Shown here in pieces: positions 56,365-64,000 of a DNA stretch of 64,000 nucleotides. The stretch's first letter is position 1. Each line of letters begins with the position of its first letter. Made by a program: the position numbers and the translations under genes. Origin of the DNA: an uncultured Gammaproteobacteria bacterium (GTDB lineage: Bacteria > Pseudomonadota > Gammaproteobacteria > Eutrophobiales > Eutrophobiaceae); assembly GCA_951812995.1 (NCBI GenBank), contig CATOTD010000003.1:62001-126000 (forward strand), written 5' to 3'. The notes under the pieces were generated by a model. The model worked only from the letters and a program-made list of their open reading frames with translations. It did no database searches and was not told where the DNA came from.

Positions 56365-57720
56365 TTACTTAAAAGGTATACCAGGCGGCGGCCCGCCCAA
56401 ACTACGCATTATATTAGCCATACCACCTTTACCTTTCATTTTTTTCATCATCTTCTGCATTTGCCTAAATTGTTTTAACAGCTTATTAATGTCCTGAATT
56501 TGTGTGCCTGATCCTGTTGCGATACGTTTTTTTCTGGAACCATTTATCACGGTTGGATCTCGTCGTTCCTTACGTGTCATCGAATCAATGATAGCGCCTA
56601 GTTTAATAAATGCCTTATCATTAATTTGTGCAGTAGCGGGTAATTGGGGTATGCCTGGTATTTTATCCAGCATATTAGCGACACCACCCATGTTGTTCAT
56701 CTGTTTTAATTGTTCACGAAAGTCTTCCAGGGTAAAACCTTTACCTGTCTTGAGCCGCTTTGCAAGTTTTAACGCTTGCCTCTGATCTGTTTTTTCTTCG
56801 ACTTCTTCAATCAGACTCAGTACATCACCCATGCCTAATATACGCGATGCTATGCGTTCTGGATGGAATGCTGACAAGGCATCACTCTTTTCACCCGTGC
56901 CCATAAATTTAATTGGCTTACCGGTAATATACTTCACCGTTAATGCCGCACCGCCACGCGCATCACCATCAGTCTTGGTCAAGATGCTACCCGTTAACGG
57001 CAAGGCCTGATTAAATGCCGCCGCCGCATTAACAGCATCTTGTCCCATCATGCTATCGATGACAAATAAGGTCTCAACTGGAGAGATTGCGCTGTACACC
57101 GCTTGGATCTCTTGCATCATCTCATCATCAATATGCAAACGCCCGGCACTATCAACAATCAATACATCAATAAGCTGCCGTCGCGCCGACGCAACGGCAT
57201 TGGCGGCAATAGTCTCCGGTTTTTCAGTTGCATTACTGTCAATAAAAACCAGCCCATTTTCAAGTGCCAGCGTCTGTAGTTGTTTTATCGCCGCTGCTCG
57301 ATAAACATCACAGCTAACAACAGCGACTTTTTTATTTTCTTTTTGTTGTATCCAGCGACCTAGTTTTGCAACCGTTGTTGTTTTACCGGCCCCTTGCAAT
57401 CCCGCCAGTAATATAACGACGGGGGATTGCGCCTTGAGATTTAAGGGTTGGTTGGCAGCACCCATGAGCGCGACCAATTCTTCATTCACAATTTTGATAA
57501 GCGCCTGTCCTGGCGTGAGGCTGTGCCTGACCGCCTTGTCCAATGAACGATCGCGCACCTGTTGTATAAAATCACGTACAACCGGCAACGCAACATCAGC
57601 TTCGAGCAATGCCATGCGCACTTCGCGCAGGCCCACGCTGATATTATCTTCACTTAAACGACCGTGACCACGCAGATCTTTTAAAACCCGACTCAATTTA
57701 TCGGCAAGGGTATCGAACAT
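56365..57720 (-). CDS. ffh: signal recognition particle protein Ffh
   Basis: A 451-residue GTPase that with 4.5S RNA targets membrane proteins. The N domain is followed by the G domain with GLQGAGKTTTVAKLG, DSAGRLHIDD and TKTDGDARGGAAL, and the methionine-rich M domain near the C-terminus (FRQMQKMMKKMKGKGGMANI). Divergent from ypjD, the usual arrangement. Confidence 0.98.
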   Translation of the reverse strand: MFDTLADKLSRVLKDLRGHGRLSEDNISVGLREVRMALLEADVALPVVRDFIQQVRDRSLDKAVRHSLTPGQALIKIVNEELVALMGAANQPLNLKAQSPVVILLAGLQGAGKTTTVAKLGRWIQQKENKKVAVVSCDVYRAAAIKQLQTLALENGLVFIDSNATEKPETIAANAVASARRQLIDVLIVDSAGRLHIDDEMMQEIQAVYSAISPVETLFVIDSMMGQDAVNAAAAFNQALPLTGSILTKTDGDARGGAALTVKYITGKPIKFMGTGEKSDALSAFHPERIASRILGMGDVLSLIEEVEEKTDQRQALKLAKRLKTGKGFTLEDFREQLKQMNNMGGVANMLDKIPGIPQLPATAQINDKAFIKLGAIIDSMTRKERRDPTVINGSRKKRIATGSGTQIQDINKLLKQFRQMQKMMKKMKGKGGMANIMRSLGGPPPGIPFK

Positions 57721-57883
57721 AGGCTTTAGTTTTCTCCAGAAAAATATGACAATTAACAGCCGATTCTAGCTTATTACGCTAATGATTGAAAAGCATCATC
57801 AGCCAAGACGAAGTTGAAACAACACTTCTACAGTCAGTCAGAATATGCAATCATCTACTTATCTTGAGCGATAATATTTAACA

Positions 57884-58690
57884 ATGAGTATGCAGGCTGT
57901 TATAACGATGCTGTTATACCTGATCGCCACAGTGTCATCAGGTGCCAGGATTTATGACACATCAGTACCATTCAAGAATACTCGATCGATCATGCTGACA
58001 TCAGGCATTATCGCAATTGGTTTACATGCCCATCTATTGTATCAATCAATTATTTTAGCCAGTGGCTTTGATTTTGGTTTTTTTAATGCTGTTTCATTGG
58101 TGGGCTGGTTGGTTGTATCTATCGTTTTAGTAACCTCACTCTTCCGACCCTTGGAAAACCTGCTACTAATATTCTTTCCAATCGCTGGGCTCGCAATTTT
58201 ACTTGAATGCTTTATTCCTGATGGACGGATCCTGCACGAATCTTTAACAATGGGTTTACGTATCCATATTATATTATCCATCTCTGCCTATAGCTTATTA
58301 ATGATCAGTACTGTGCAGGCGTTAATGCTCGCTGTGCAAGAGAGACTCATCAAGGAAAAACGCGCGACAATCATTATGCACACGTTGCCGCCGCTACAAG
58401 TCATGGAGTCGCTACTCATACAAATCATTGTCATTGGATTTTTTCTATTAAGTTTGAGCCTTGCCTCAGGGACGATGTTTATTGATGATCTCTTGGCCCA
58501 ACATTTGGCACACAAAACAGTATTATCAATAGCCGCCTGGATCATCTATGCAATCTTGCTTTGGGGGAGGTGGTCAGCCGGATGGCGTGGAAAACGCATC
58601 ATCCGTTGGGCTTTGGGTGGTTTTACGGCATTACTGCTTGCCTATTTTGGTTCTAAATTTGTCCTTGAGCTAATTCTACATCGCGTCTAA
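57884..58690 (+). CDS. ypjD: YpjD, CcsA-related inner-membrane protein
   Basis: A 268-residue polytopic protein with about eight membrane helices, of the cytochrome-c-assembly (CcsA/CcmC-like) family. It has HIILSISAYSLLMISTVQAL and a C-terminal AHKTVLSIAAWIIYAILLWG, with conserved His. YpjD's function is unclear; its position between ffh and a CNNM-type gene is conserved. Confidence 0.88.
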   Translation: MSMQAVITMLLYLIATVSSGARIYDTSVPFKNTRSIMLTSGIIAIGLHAHLLYQSIILASGFDFGFFNAVSLVGWLVVSIVLVTSLFRPLENLLLIFFPIAGLAILLECFIPDGRILHESLTMGLRIHIILSISAYSLLMISTVQALMLAVQERLIKEKRATIIMHTLPPLQVMESLLIQIIVIGFFLLSLSLASGTMFIDDLLAQHLAHKTVLSIAAWIIYAILLWGRWSAGWRGKRIIRWALGGFTALLLAYFGSKFVLELILHRV

Positions 58691-58776
58691 ACACAAAATA
58701 ATCCTGCTATTACTTGACATGGGTATGGGGTGATCCAGCACAATACCCAATCTGTGTTAACTGAGGTCATTAATTT

Positions 58777-60060
58777 TTGGACGCGATCCCGCTAGCGGTT
58801 CTCTTTGGAGTTCTGTTTGCTTTAATCATCTTGTCTGCTTTTTTTTCTAGTTCAGAGACGGCCATGATGTCACTCAATCGTTACCGCCTGCGACACATGG
58901 CAAAAGAAGGCAGGCGTAGTGCTATTATTTCTGAAAAATTACTCGCCCGGCCTGATCGCCTGATCGGCCTGATATTACTCGGCAATAACCTGGTCAATAT
59001 ACTAGCGGCAACCATCGCAACCTTGATCGGTATGCGTTTATTAGGAGATATCGGTGTGGCTCTCGCACCGTTTGTGCTCGTTGGTGTTTTCCTTATTTTT
59101 GCTGAAGTTATGCCCAAGACCGTTGCGGCCTTCAGTCCAGAGACTATCGCATTTCCGGCAAGTTATATCTTGGCACCATTACTGAAAATTGCCTATCCGG
59201 CGGTTTGGATAGTGAATTGGATAGCCAATAGTCTATTAAAATTATGCGGCGGTAACTTTGCAGAGCAAGGCAATACAAGCCTGTCTCGTGATGAGTTGAG
59301 AACCATTGTACACGAAGCCGGGACACTCATCCCAAAACGTCACCAATCCATGTTGATCAACATACTGGAACTGGAAAATATCACCGTTGATGACATCATG
59401 GTGCCAAGAAATGAAATCACGGCGATAGATCTCGATGACTCTATCAATGACATTATCGAGCATATCAACCATTGCCAGCATAGCCGCCTGCCTGTCTATC
59501 AAACCAACATTGATAATATTGTTGGCATCATACACTTAAGCCGCATAACACGAATAACAACGAATAAACGGGAGTTGACAAAAGATGCTATTAAAGACAT
59601 TTTGATCGATAGTTATTTTGTCCCTAAAGGCACCCCATTGCATACGCAGATGATGAATTTCCAACGCAAAAAATGTCGCTTTGGCATCGTTGTCGATGAG
59701 TATGGCGTGATTCAAGGTCTGGTCACACTAGAAGACATACTAGAAGAGATTATCGGTGAATTCACAACCGATATGCAGGCCTATAATCTGGATATCCAAG
59801 TACAAGAAGATGGTTCTTGCCTGATTGATTGCTCTGCGCACTTGCGTGTGATAAACCGTCAATTACAATGGAATTTTCCCACCGATGGCCCGAAGACACT
59901 CAATGGACTTTTACTGGAGCATCTGGAATTTATTCCAGAATCCGGCACCACCTTTAAAATCGATAATTATCTCGTGGAAATAACGCACGTAACTGAAAAC
60001 GCGATAAAAATGGCACGCTTAAAGTTACTTGAACCTGACACAGAAAACAAATCGCCTTAG
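58777..60060 (+). CDS. yfjD: CNNM/CorB-type membrane protein (DUF21-CBS-CorC_HlyC)
   Basis: A 427-residue protein of the family linked to magnesium/cobalt efflux. A DUF21 membrane domain (about 1-190, SSSETAMMSLNRYRLRHMAK), two CBS domains (about 205-325, VPRNEITAIDLDDSIND) and a C-terminal CorC_HlyC domain (about 340-420) follow in order. The start is a TTG at 58777 with GAGGT about 9 nt upstream. Its partner ypjD precedes it, as in E. coli. Confidence 0.92.
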   Translation: MDAIPLAVLFGVLFALIILSAFFSSSETAMMSLNRYRLRHMAKEGRRSAIISEKLLARPDRLIGLILLGNNLVNILAATIATLIGMRLLGDIGVALAPFVLVGVFLIFAEVMPKTVAAFSPETIAFPASYILAPLLKIAYPAVWIVNWIANSLLKLCGGNFAEQGNTSLSRDELRTIVHEAGTLIPKRHQSMLINILELENITVDDIMVPRNEITAIDLDDSINDIIEHINHCQHSRLPVYQTNIDNIVGIIHLSRITRITTNKRELTKDAIKDILIDSYFVPKGTPLHTQMMNFQRKKCRFGIVVDEYGVIQGLVTLEDILEEIIGEFTTDMQAYNLDIQVQEDGSCLIDCSAHLRVINRQLQWNFPTDGPKTLNGLLLEHLEFIPESGTTFKIDNYLVEITHVTENAIKMARLKLLEPDTENKSP

Positions 60061-60061
60061 C

Positions 60062-61447
60062 TTAAGTCGATAAGCCTGTTTTTTCCATCACTTGTGAGAC
60101 ATGCGTCACTGTGTGCATGGACATAGCGGAGATGGCCGTCTTAGGTTTATTTGCTACTGGAATCAGTGCTTGCTTAAACCCATGTTTGGTGGCTTCGTTT
60201 AATCGTTCCATGCCGTTTTGTATCGGTCGTATTTCACCTGCCAATCCCACCTCGCCAAACATCACCATATCACTAGGTAACGGTTTATTTCTAAAGCTGG
60301 AGATGATAGCCAACAAGAGCGGCAGATCGGCCGCTGTCTCAGCGATGCGCACACCACCGACCACATTGATAAACACATCTTGATCGCTCATAAAGATACC
60401 CGCATGTCGGTTTAATACGGCCAACAACATGGCTAATCTATTCTGTTCAAGGCCAAGCGCAACCCGCCGAGGATTACCCAAGAGCGATCGATCAACCAGG
60501 GCTTGCACCTCGACCAACATGGGCCGCGTACCCTCGCGCGTAACCATAATGGCACTACCGGAAACCTTGTCGTCATGCCGCGATAAAAAAATAGCAGAGG
60601 GATTAGAAACCTCGCGTAGACCTTTATCTGTCATAGCAAAGATGCCCAACTCATTGACTGCGCCATAACGATTCTTGACGGTCCGCACGACGCGGTAGCG
60701 GCTACTGCTGTCGCCTTCAAAGTAAAGCACCGTATCGACCACATGTTCCAATACCCTGGGGCCGGCCAACGCGCCCTCTTTCGTTACATGTCCTACTAAA
60801 AACAATGCCGTATTGGTTTGTTTGGCAAACCGTACCATTTGCGCGGCACATTCCTTAACTTGCGCCACAGAACCGGGTGCTGACTGCAACAGGTCACTGT
60901 AGACGGTTTGAATAGAGTCGATAACAATCACTCGGGCTGGCTCTTTATGTGCGGCCGTGAGGATGCGTTCCAGATGATTCTCGGTCAATATCCGCAAACG
61001 ATCCAACGCCAAACCAAGACGCTTGCCACGTAACCCGACTTGCTGTGCAGACTCCTCTCCAGTCACATAAAGACTCGGCACACCCGATATCCGATCCAGG
61101 CAAGCCAATGTCTGTAACAACAAGGTCGATTTACCAATGCCGGGATCACCACCGATCAAGGTCACAGAACCGTTGACTAGCCCGCCGCCCATCACCCGAT
61201 CCAATTCAGCCAACCCGGTCGCTTGTCTTTGTGTCTCTGTCGCTCCAACAGCATCCAGAGAACAGACCTCGGCGGGACGACCGGCAAGGTGTTCACGAAA
61301 ACGATCGGTGCTCGCAACGGTCGTTTGCTTCTCAATAATACTTTCCTGTAACGTATTCCATGCCATGCACGCGGGGCATTGCCCGCCCCATTTTGGGGTC
61401 TCGGCACCACATTCATTACATTGAAATTGTATTTTAGCTTTAGCCAC
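60062..61447 (-). CDS. radA: DNA repair protein RadA
   Basis: A 461-residue helicase of the RecA/Lon-like type that promotes branch migration. Zinc finger CNECGAETPKWGGQCPAC, Walker A GGDPGIGKSTLLLQ, the RadA-specific motif as KNRYG (KNRFG in most) and the Lon-like C-terminus with VFINVVGGVRI. The frame runs to 61567, but the GTG at 61447 (VAKAKIQFQCNECG) matches the family length of 460. It overlaps the end of alr by 8 nt. Confidence 0.95.
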   Translation of the reverse strand: MAKAKIQFQCNECGAETPKWGGQCPACMAWNTLQESIIEKQTTVASTDRFREHLAGRPAEVCSLDAVGATETQRQATGLAELDRVMGGGLVNGSVTLIGGDPGIGKSTLLLQTLACLDRISGVPSLYVTGEESAQQVGLRGKRLGLALDRLRILTENHLERILTAAHKEPARVIVIDSIQTVYSDLLQSAPGSVAQVKECAAQMVRFAKQTNTALFLVGHVTKEGALAGPRVLEHVVDTVLYFEGDSSSRYRVVRTVKNRYGAVNELGIFAMTDKGLREVSNPSAIFLSRHDDKVSGSAIMVTREGTRPMLVEVQALVDRSLLGNPRRVALGLEQNRLAMLLAVLNRHAGIFMSDQDVFINVVGGVRIAETAADLPLLLAIISSFRNKPLPSDMVMFGEVGLAGEIRPIQNGMERLNEATKHGFKQALIPVANKPKTAISAMSMHTVTHVSQVMEKTGLST

Positions 61448-62519
61448 GTTCGATAAATGCCAGTCGCTTATGCACACCACATAACAATTCGTAGGGTATG
61501 GTGTCTGCGTATCGGGCAATCTCTTCAACGGGTAAGGATTCGCCCCATAAGACCACCCGGTCGCCAATTTTCGCTTGCGGCTGGTTTCTCAGATCAATCG
61601 TCAACATATCCATTGATGCGTGTCCAATCAAGGCACAACGGACACCGTTGACGAGTACTGGCGTGCCAGATCGGGCATGGCGTGGAAAACCATCGCCATA
61701 ACCGGCAGCGACGACACCAACCGGCATAGCTTCTGGACAGCGCCAAGCCGCGCCATAACCGACAGGCTCTCCCTGGTTTAATTGCTGGATTGAGATCAAC
61801 TCAGATTCTAACGTCATGGCTGGCTTTAAGCCCAGCTCATCTGCTTGTTTATCGATCAGCGGCGAGACACCATAAAGCATGAGGCCGGGTCGTACCCAGG
61901 CATCGTGTGTTTCCGGAAAATTAATAATGGCGGCAGAATTAGCAATGGTTTTTTCTACTTCGAGTCCATCACATGCTTGTTTTAAGGTGTCTAATTGTTG
62001 TAGCGTGAGCGGGTGAGCGGGTTCATTCGCAACGGCAAGATGCGTCATCAGCCGCACCGGCTGTTTTATGTTTTTACAATGTGTGATGCGTTCTAAAACA
62101 GACAAGGTCTGCTGCGCTGGAAAACCTAAACGGTGCATACCCGTATCGATTTTCAACCAGACCTGCAACGGTGCTGCAATGCGTGCTTGCTCCAGTATGC
62201 CAAGCTGAAATTCATTATGGATGGCAATCTCAAGCTGCAGTTGCAGAATATCAGATAAATCAGTCGCTTTATGTGGACCTTCAAGTAAGACGACAGGTGT
62301 TGTAATTGATGCCGATCGTAACTGCCTGGCTTCTGACAAACAAGCAACACCAAAGGCTGCGGCATCAGCGAGTGTTCTGGCCACTCTTATCAGACCATGG
62401 CCATAGGCATCGGCCTTGATAATAGCCATGATTTTCGAGCCAGGTGCTAATGTCTGTACGTGTTTAAAATTGTGCCTTAGCGCATTTTTATCGATGACCA
62501 CCCGCGATGGTCGGCTCAT
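61440..62519 (-). CDS. alr: alanine racemase
   Basis: PLP enzyme that makes D-alanine for peptidoglycan. 359 residues. PLP lysine Lys35 in AIIKADAYGHGL, the catalytic Tyr in GEPVGYGAAWRC, and IGHASMDMLTID. The ATG overlaps the dnaB stop by 4 nt (ATGA), so dnaB, alr and radA form one unit, the order known from many gammaproteobacteria. Confidence 0.97.
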   Translation of the reverse strand: MSRPSRVVIDKNALRHNFKHVQTLAPGSKIMAIIKADAYGHGLIRVARTLADAAAFGVACLSEARQLRSASITTPVVLLEGPHKATDLSDILQLQLEIAIHNEFQLGILEQARIAAPLQVWLKIDTGMHRLGFPAQQTLSVLERITHCKNIKQPVRLMTHLAVANEPAHPLTLQQLDTLKQACDGLEVEKTIANSAAIINFPETHDAWVRPGLMLYGVSPLIDKQADELGLKPAMTLESELISIQQLNQGEPVGYGAAWRCPEAMPVGVVAAGYGDGFPRHARSGTPVLVNGVRCALIGHASMDMLTIDLRNQPQAKIGDRVVLWGESLPVEEIARYADTIPYELLCGVHKRLAFIERG

Positions 62520-63922
62520 TCATACTCTCCGACCGGCGCATGGGCGTAGTCCTCAACAAAATTTTCAAAGCGCGTATATTGTCCAAGAAATGAGAGTTTC
62601 ACTCTGCCTATCGGGCCATTACGCTGTTTGCTGATAATAATTTCCGCAATGCCTTTATCCAGGCTGTCTTCGTTATAGACTTCATCGCGATAGATAAACA
62701 GAATCACATCGGCATCTTGTTCGATCGCACCACTTTCCCGGAGATCGGACATGACCGGTCGTTTATCTGTGCGTGACTCCAGACTTCGATTTAACTGTGA
62801 CAACGCAATCACGGGCACCTTGAGTTCTTTGGCCATGGCTTTTAGGGAACGCGAAATTTCTGAAATTTCAGTCGCCCGATTTTCAACCGTGCCTGCTACC
62901 TGCATCAGTTGTAAATAATCAACAACCACAAGATCAAGTCCATGCTCTCTGGATATACGCCGACAACGCGCACGCAATTCAGCCGGGGTCAACGCTGGCG
63001 TATCATCAATAAACATGCGCGTTTCCTGCAATATACCAACAGCCGAGGTTAAGCGCGGCCAATCTTCATCTTCTAGTTTACCGGTTCTGACCTTATGCTG
63101 ATCTATGCGGCCTAAAGAAGACATCATGCGCATGGCTAATTGCTCGCCCGGCATTTCCATACTAAAGATGGCAACACTATGCTTGTTTTTAATGGCCGCA
63201 TGTTCTGCGACATTCACAGCAAAGGCCGTTTTACCCATTGATGGACGGCCTGCGACAATGATCAAATCTGAGCGTTGGAATCCGGCTGTTTTTAAATCAA
63301 GATCATCATAGCCCGTTGCAATCCCGGTAATGGGGCTGTCTTTTTGGAATAATTCATCTACCCTGTTCAGGGCTTCTTTCAGGTAGCCTTTGATCAGTTG
63401 ATAACTTTTCTGGCCACGATTTTCATGTTCAGCAATCTCAAAGATCGTTTGTTCAGCAAACTCCAGAATCTGTTCGCTGCTTCGACCTTGTGGATTAAAT
63501 ACAGTATCGCTGATATTCGTAGTCGCAGAGATTAACTGCCTGAGTATGGAACGCTTCCGAACAATATCAGCATAGGCACTGATATTGCTTGCACTCGGTG
63601 TATGTTCGGCGAGCGTTGCAAGTTTTTGCAAACCACCCGCTTCATCAAGTAGCTGATGGTCTTCTAGCCATTCAACAACAGTAACGATATCATAAGGTTC
63701 ACCATTCTCACTCAGTTGATTAATAGCACGAAAAATAATGCGGTGATTTTTACGATAGAAATCTTCTTCGCGGACATGTCCAACCACTTTGTCCCAAGCC
63801 GCTTCGTCGAGAAAGGCACCGCCTAAAACAGCTTGCTCAGCTTCTATGGAATGCGGCAGTATTTTTAATCCTGCTGTTTCAACATCACTCGGTAAGGATG
63901 TATGTATTGAATCCTGCATCAA
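62516..63922 (-). CDS. dnaB: replicative DNA helicase DnaB
   Basis: Hexameric 5'-3' helicase at the replication fork. 468 residues. The N-terminal domain (about 20-125) has LPHSIEAEQAVLGGAFLDE. The RecA-like domain has Walker A VAGRPSMGKTAFAVNVA, Walker B LVVVDYLQLM and SQLNRSLESRTDKRPVMSDL. First gene of dnaB-alr-radA; rplI, the usual upstream neighbour, would lie beyond the edge. The last 78 bp of the window hold only its upstream region. Confidence 0.98.
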   Translation of the reverse strand: MMQDSIHTSLPSDVETAGLKILPHSIEAEQAVLGGAFLDEAAWDKVVGHVREEDFYRKNHRIIFRAINQLSENGEPYDIVTVVEWLEDHQLLDEAGGLQKLATLAEHTPSASNISAYADIVRKRSILRQLISATTNISDTVFNPQGRSSEQILEFAEQTIFEIAEHENRGQKSYQLIKGYLKEALNRVDELFQKDSPITGIATGYDDLDLKTAGFQRSDLIIVAGRPSMGKTAFAVNVAEHAAIKNKHSVAIFSMEMPGEQLAMRMMSSLGRIDQHKVRTGKLEDEDWPRLTSAVGILQETRMFIDDTPALTPAELRARCRRISREHGLDLVVVDYLQLMQVAGTVENRATEISEISRSLKAMAKELKVPVIALSQLNRSLESRTDKRPVMSDLRESGAIEQDADVILFIYRDEVYNEDSLDKGIAEIIISKQRNGPIGRVKLSFLGQYTRFENFVEDYAHAPVGEYE

Positions 63923-64000
63923 ACCCCTCTGGGTCGCGATTAACCCAAATAAAACAACAAATAGCCGTGTTGCAGTACTATTAGAAACATCAATTTAATT

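Noticed and set aside
60062..61567. Longer RadA start at 61567
   Set aside because: The extra 40 residues lie inside alr; the GTG at 61447 gives the family N-terminus and length.

Overview
The window is a chromosomal segment of a gammaproteobacterium with moderate GC. The evidence is the set of conserved gammaproteobacterial gene neighbourhoods: pheA-hisC-tyrA-aroA-cmk-rpsA-ihfB-lapA-lapB, ybgC-tolQRAB-pal-cpoB, gshB-tonB-yqgE-yqgF, csiV beside mfd, lptM-lysA, ffh-ypjD-yfjD and dnaB-alr-radA. I cannot name a genus. No rRNA, tRNA or CRISPR array was found.

Layout. 1-1165 holds sucC (reverse strand, cut by the window edge). 1397-5099 is a type IV pilus module: PilS kinase, PilR activator and the PilA pilin, with a sigma-54 promoter and two clusters of short direct repeats upstream of pilA. 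5100-6634 is a tandem family of tiny coiled-coil/membrane proteins. Four intact copies and two decayed ones alternate with near-identical terminators, and each intact copy has a -10-like hexamer exactly 6 nt before its ATG, which suggests leaderless mRNAs. 6635-9420 carries a GT-C-like membrane protein and a GT2 glycosyltransferase, possibly for pilin or surface glycosylation. 9480-11876 is an FRG-domain protein with an amplified TPR tail. 11909-25248 (reverse) is housekeeping: csiV, mfd, lapB, lapA, ihfB, rpsA, cmk, aroA, tyrA, hisC, pheA. 25386-33074 (forward) is ruvB, the Tol-Pal envelope operon and the queuosine-precursor genes queE and queC.

33151-41932 is an accessory island bounded by two direct-orientation copies of one IS5-family element, about 98% identical. 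It sits in a decameric low-complexity array whose pieces remain on both sides. The cargo is an inverted decayed copy of the small coiled-coil family, an IS5 transposase fragment, a large Bergerat-ATPase/DUF3883 gene broken by a frameshift, and the start of an overlapping NERD-helicase-like gene cut off before the second IS. It looks like the remains of a defence-type locus.

42202-45264 is core again: gshB, a TonB-family gene, yqgE, yqgF. 45285-48350 is a second, AT-rich accessory patch. It holds two orphan genes and an IS1595-family element with clear inverted ends, which carries an HsdR-N-like passenger and interrupts another orphan gene. 48684-63922 is core: rho, trxA, rhlB, an esterase, lptM, lysA, a GSII-type glutamine synthetase, dsbB, ffh, ypjD, yfjD, radA, alr and dnaB.

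A theme across the window is local sequence slippage. In-frame tandem duplications occur in tolA (45 bp), csiV (48 and 21 bp) and the FRG gene (108 bp). A 62-bp duplication lies at 48222-48345, the small-gene array consists of repeated units, and two separate deletions (each inferred as 11 nt between short repeats) destroy catalytic motifs in the island.
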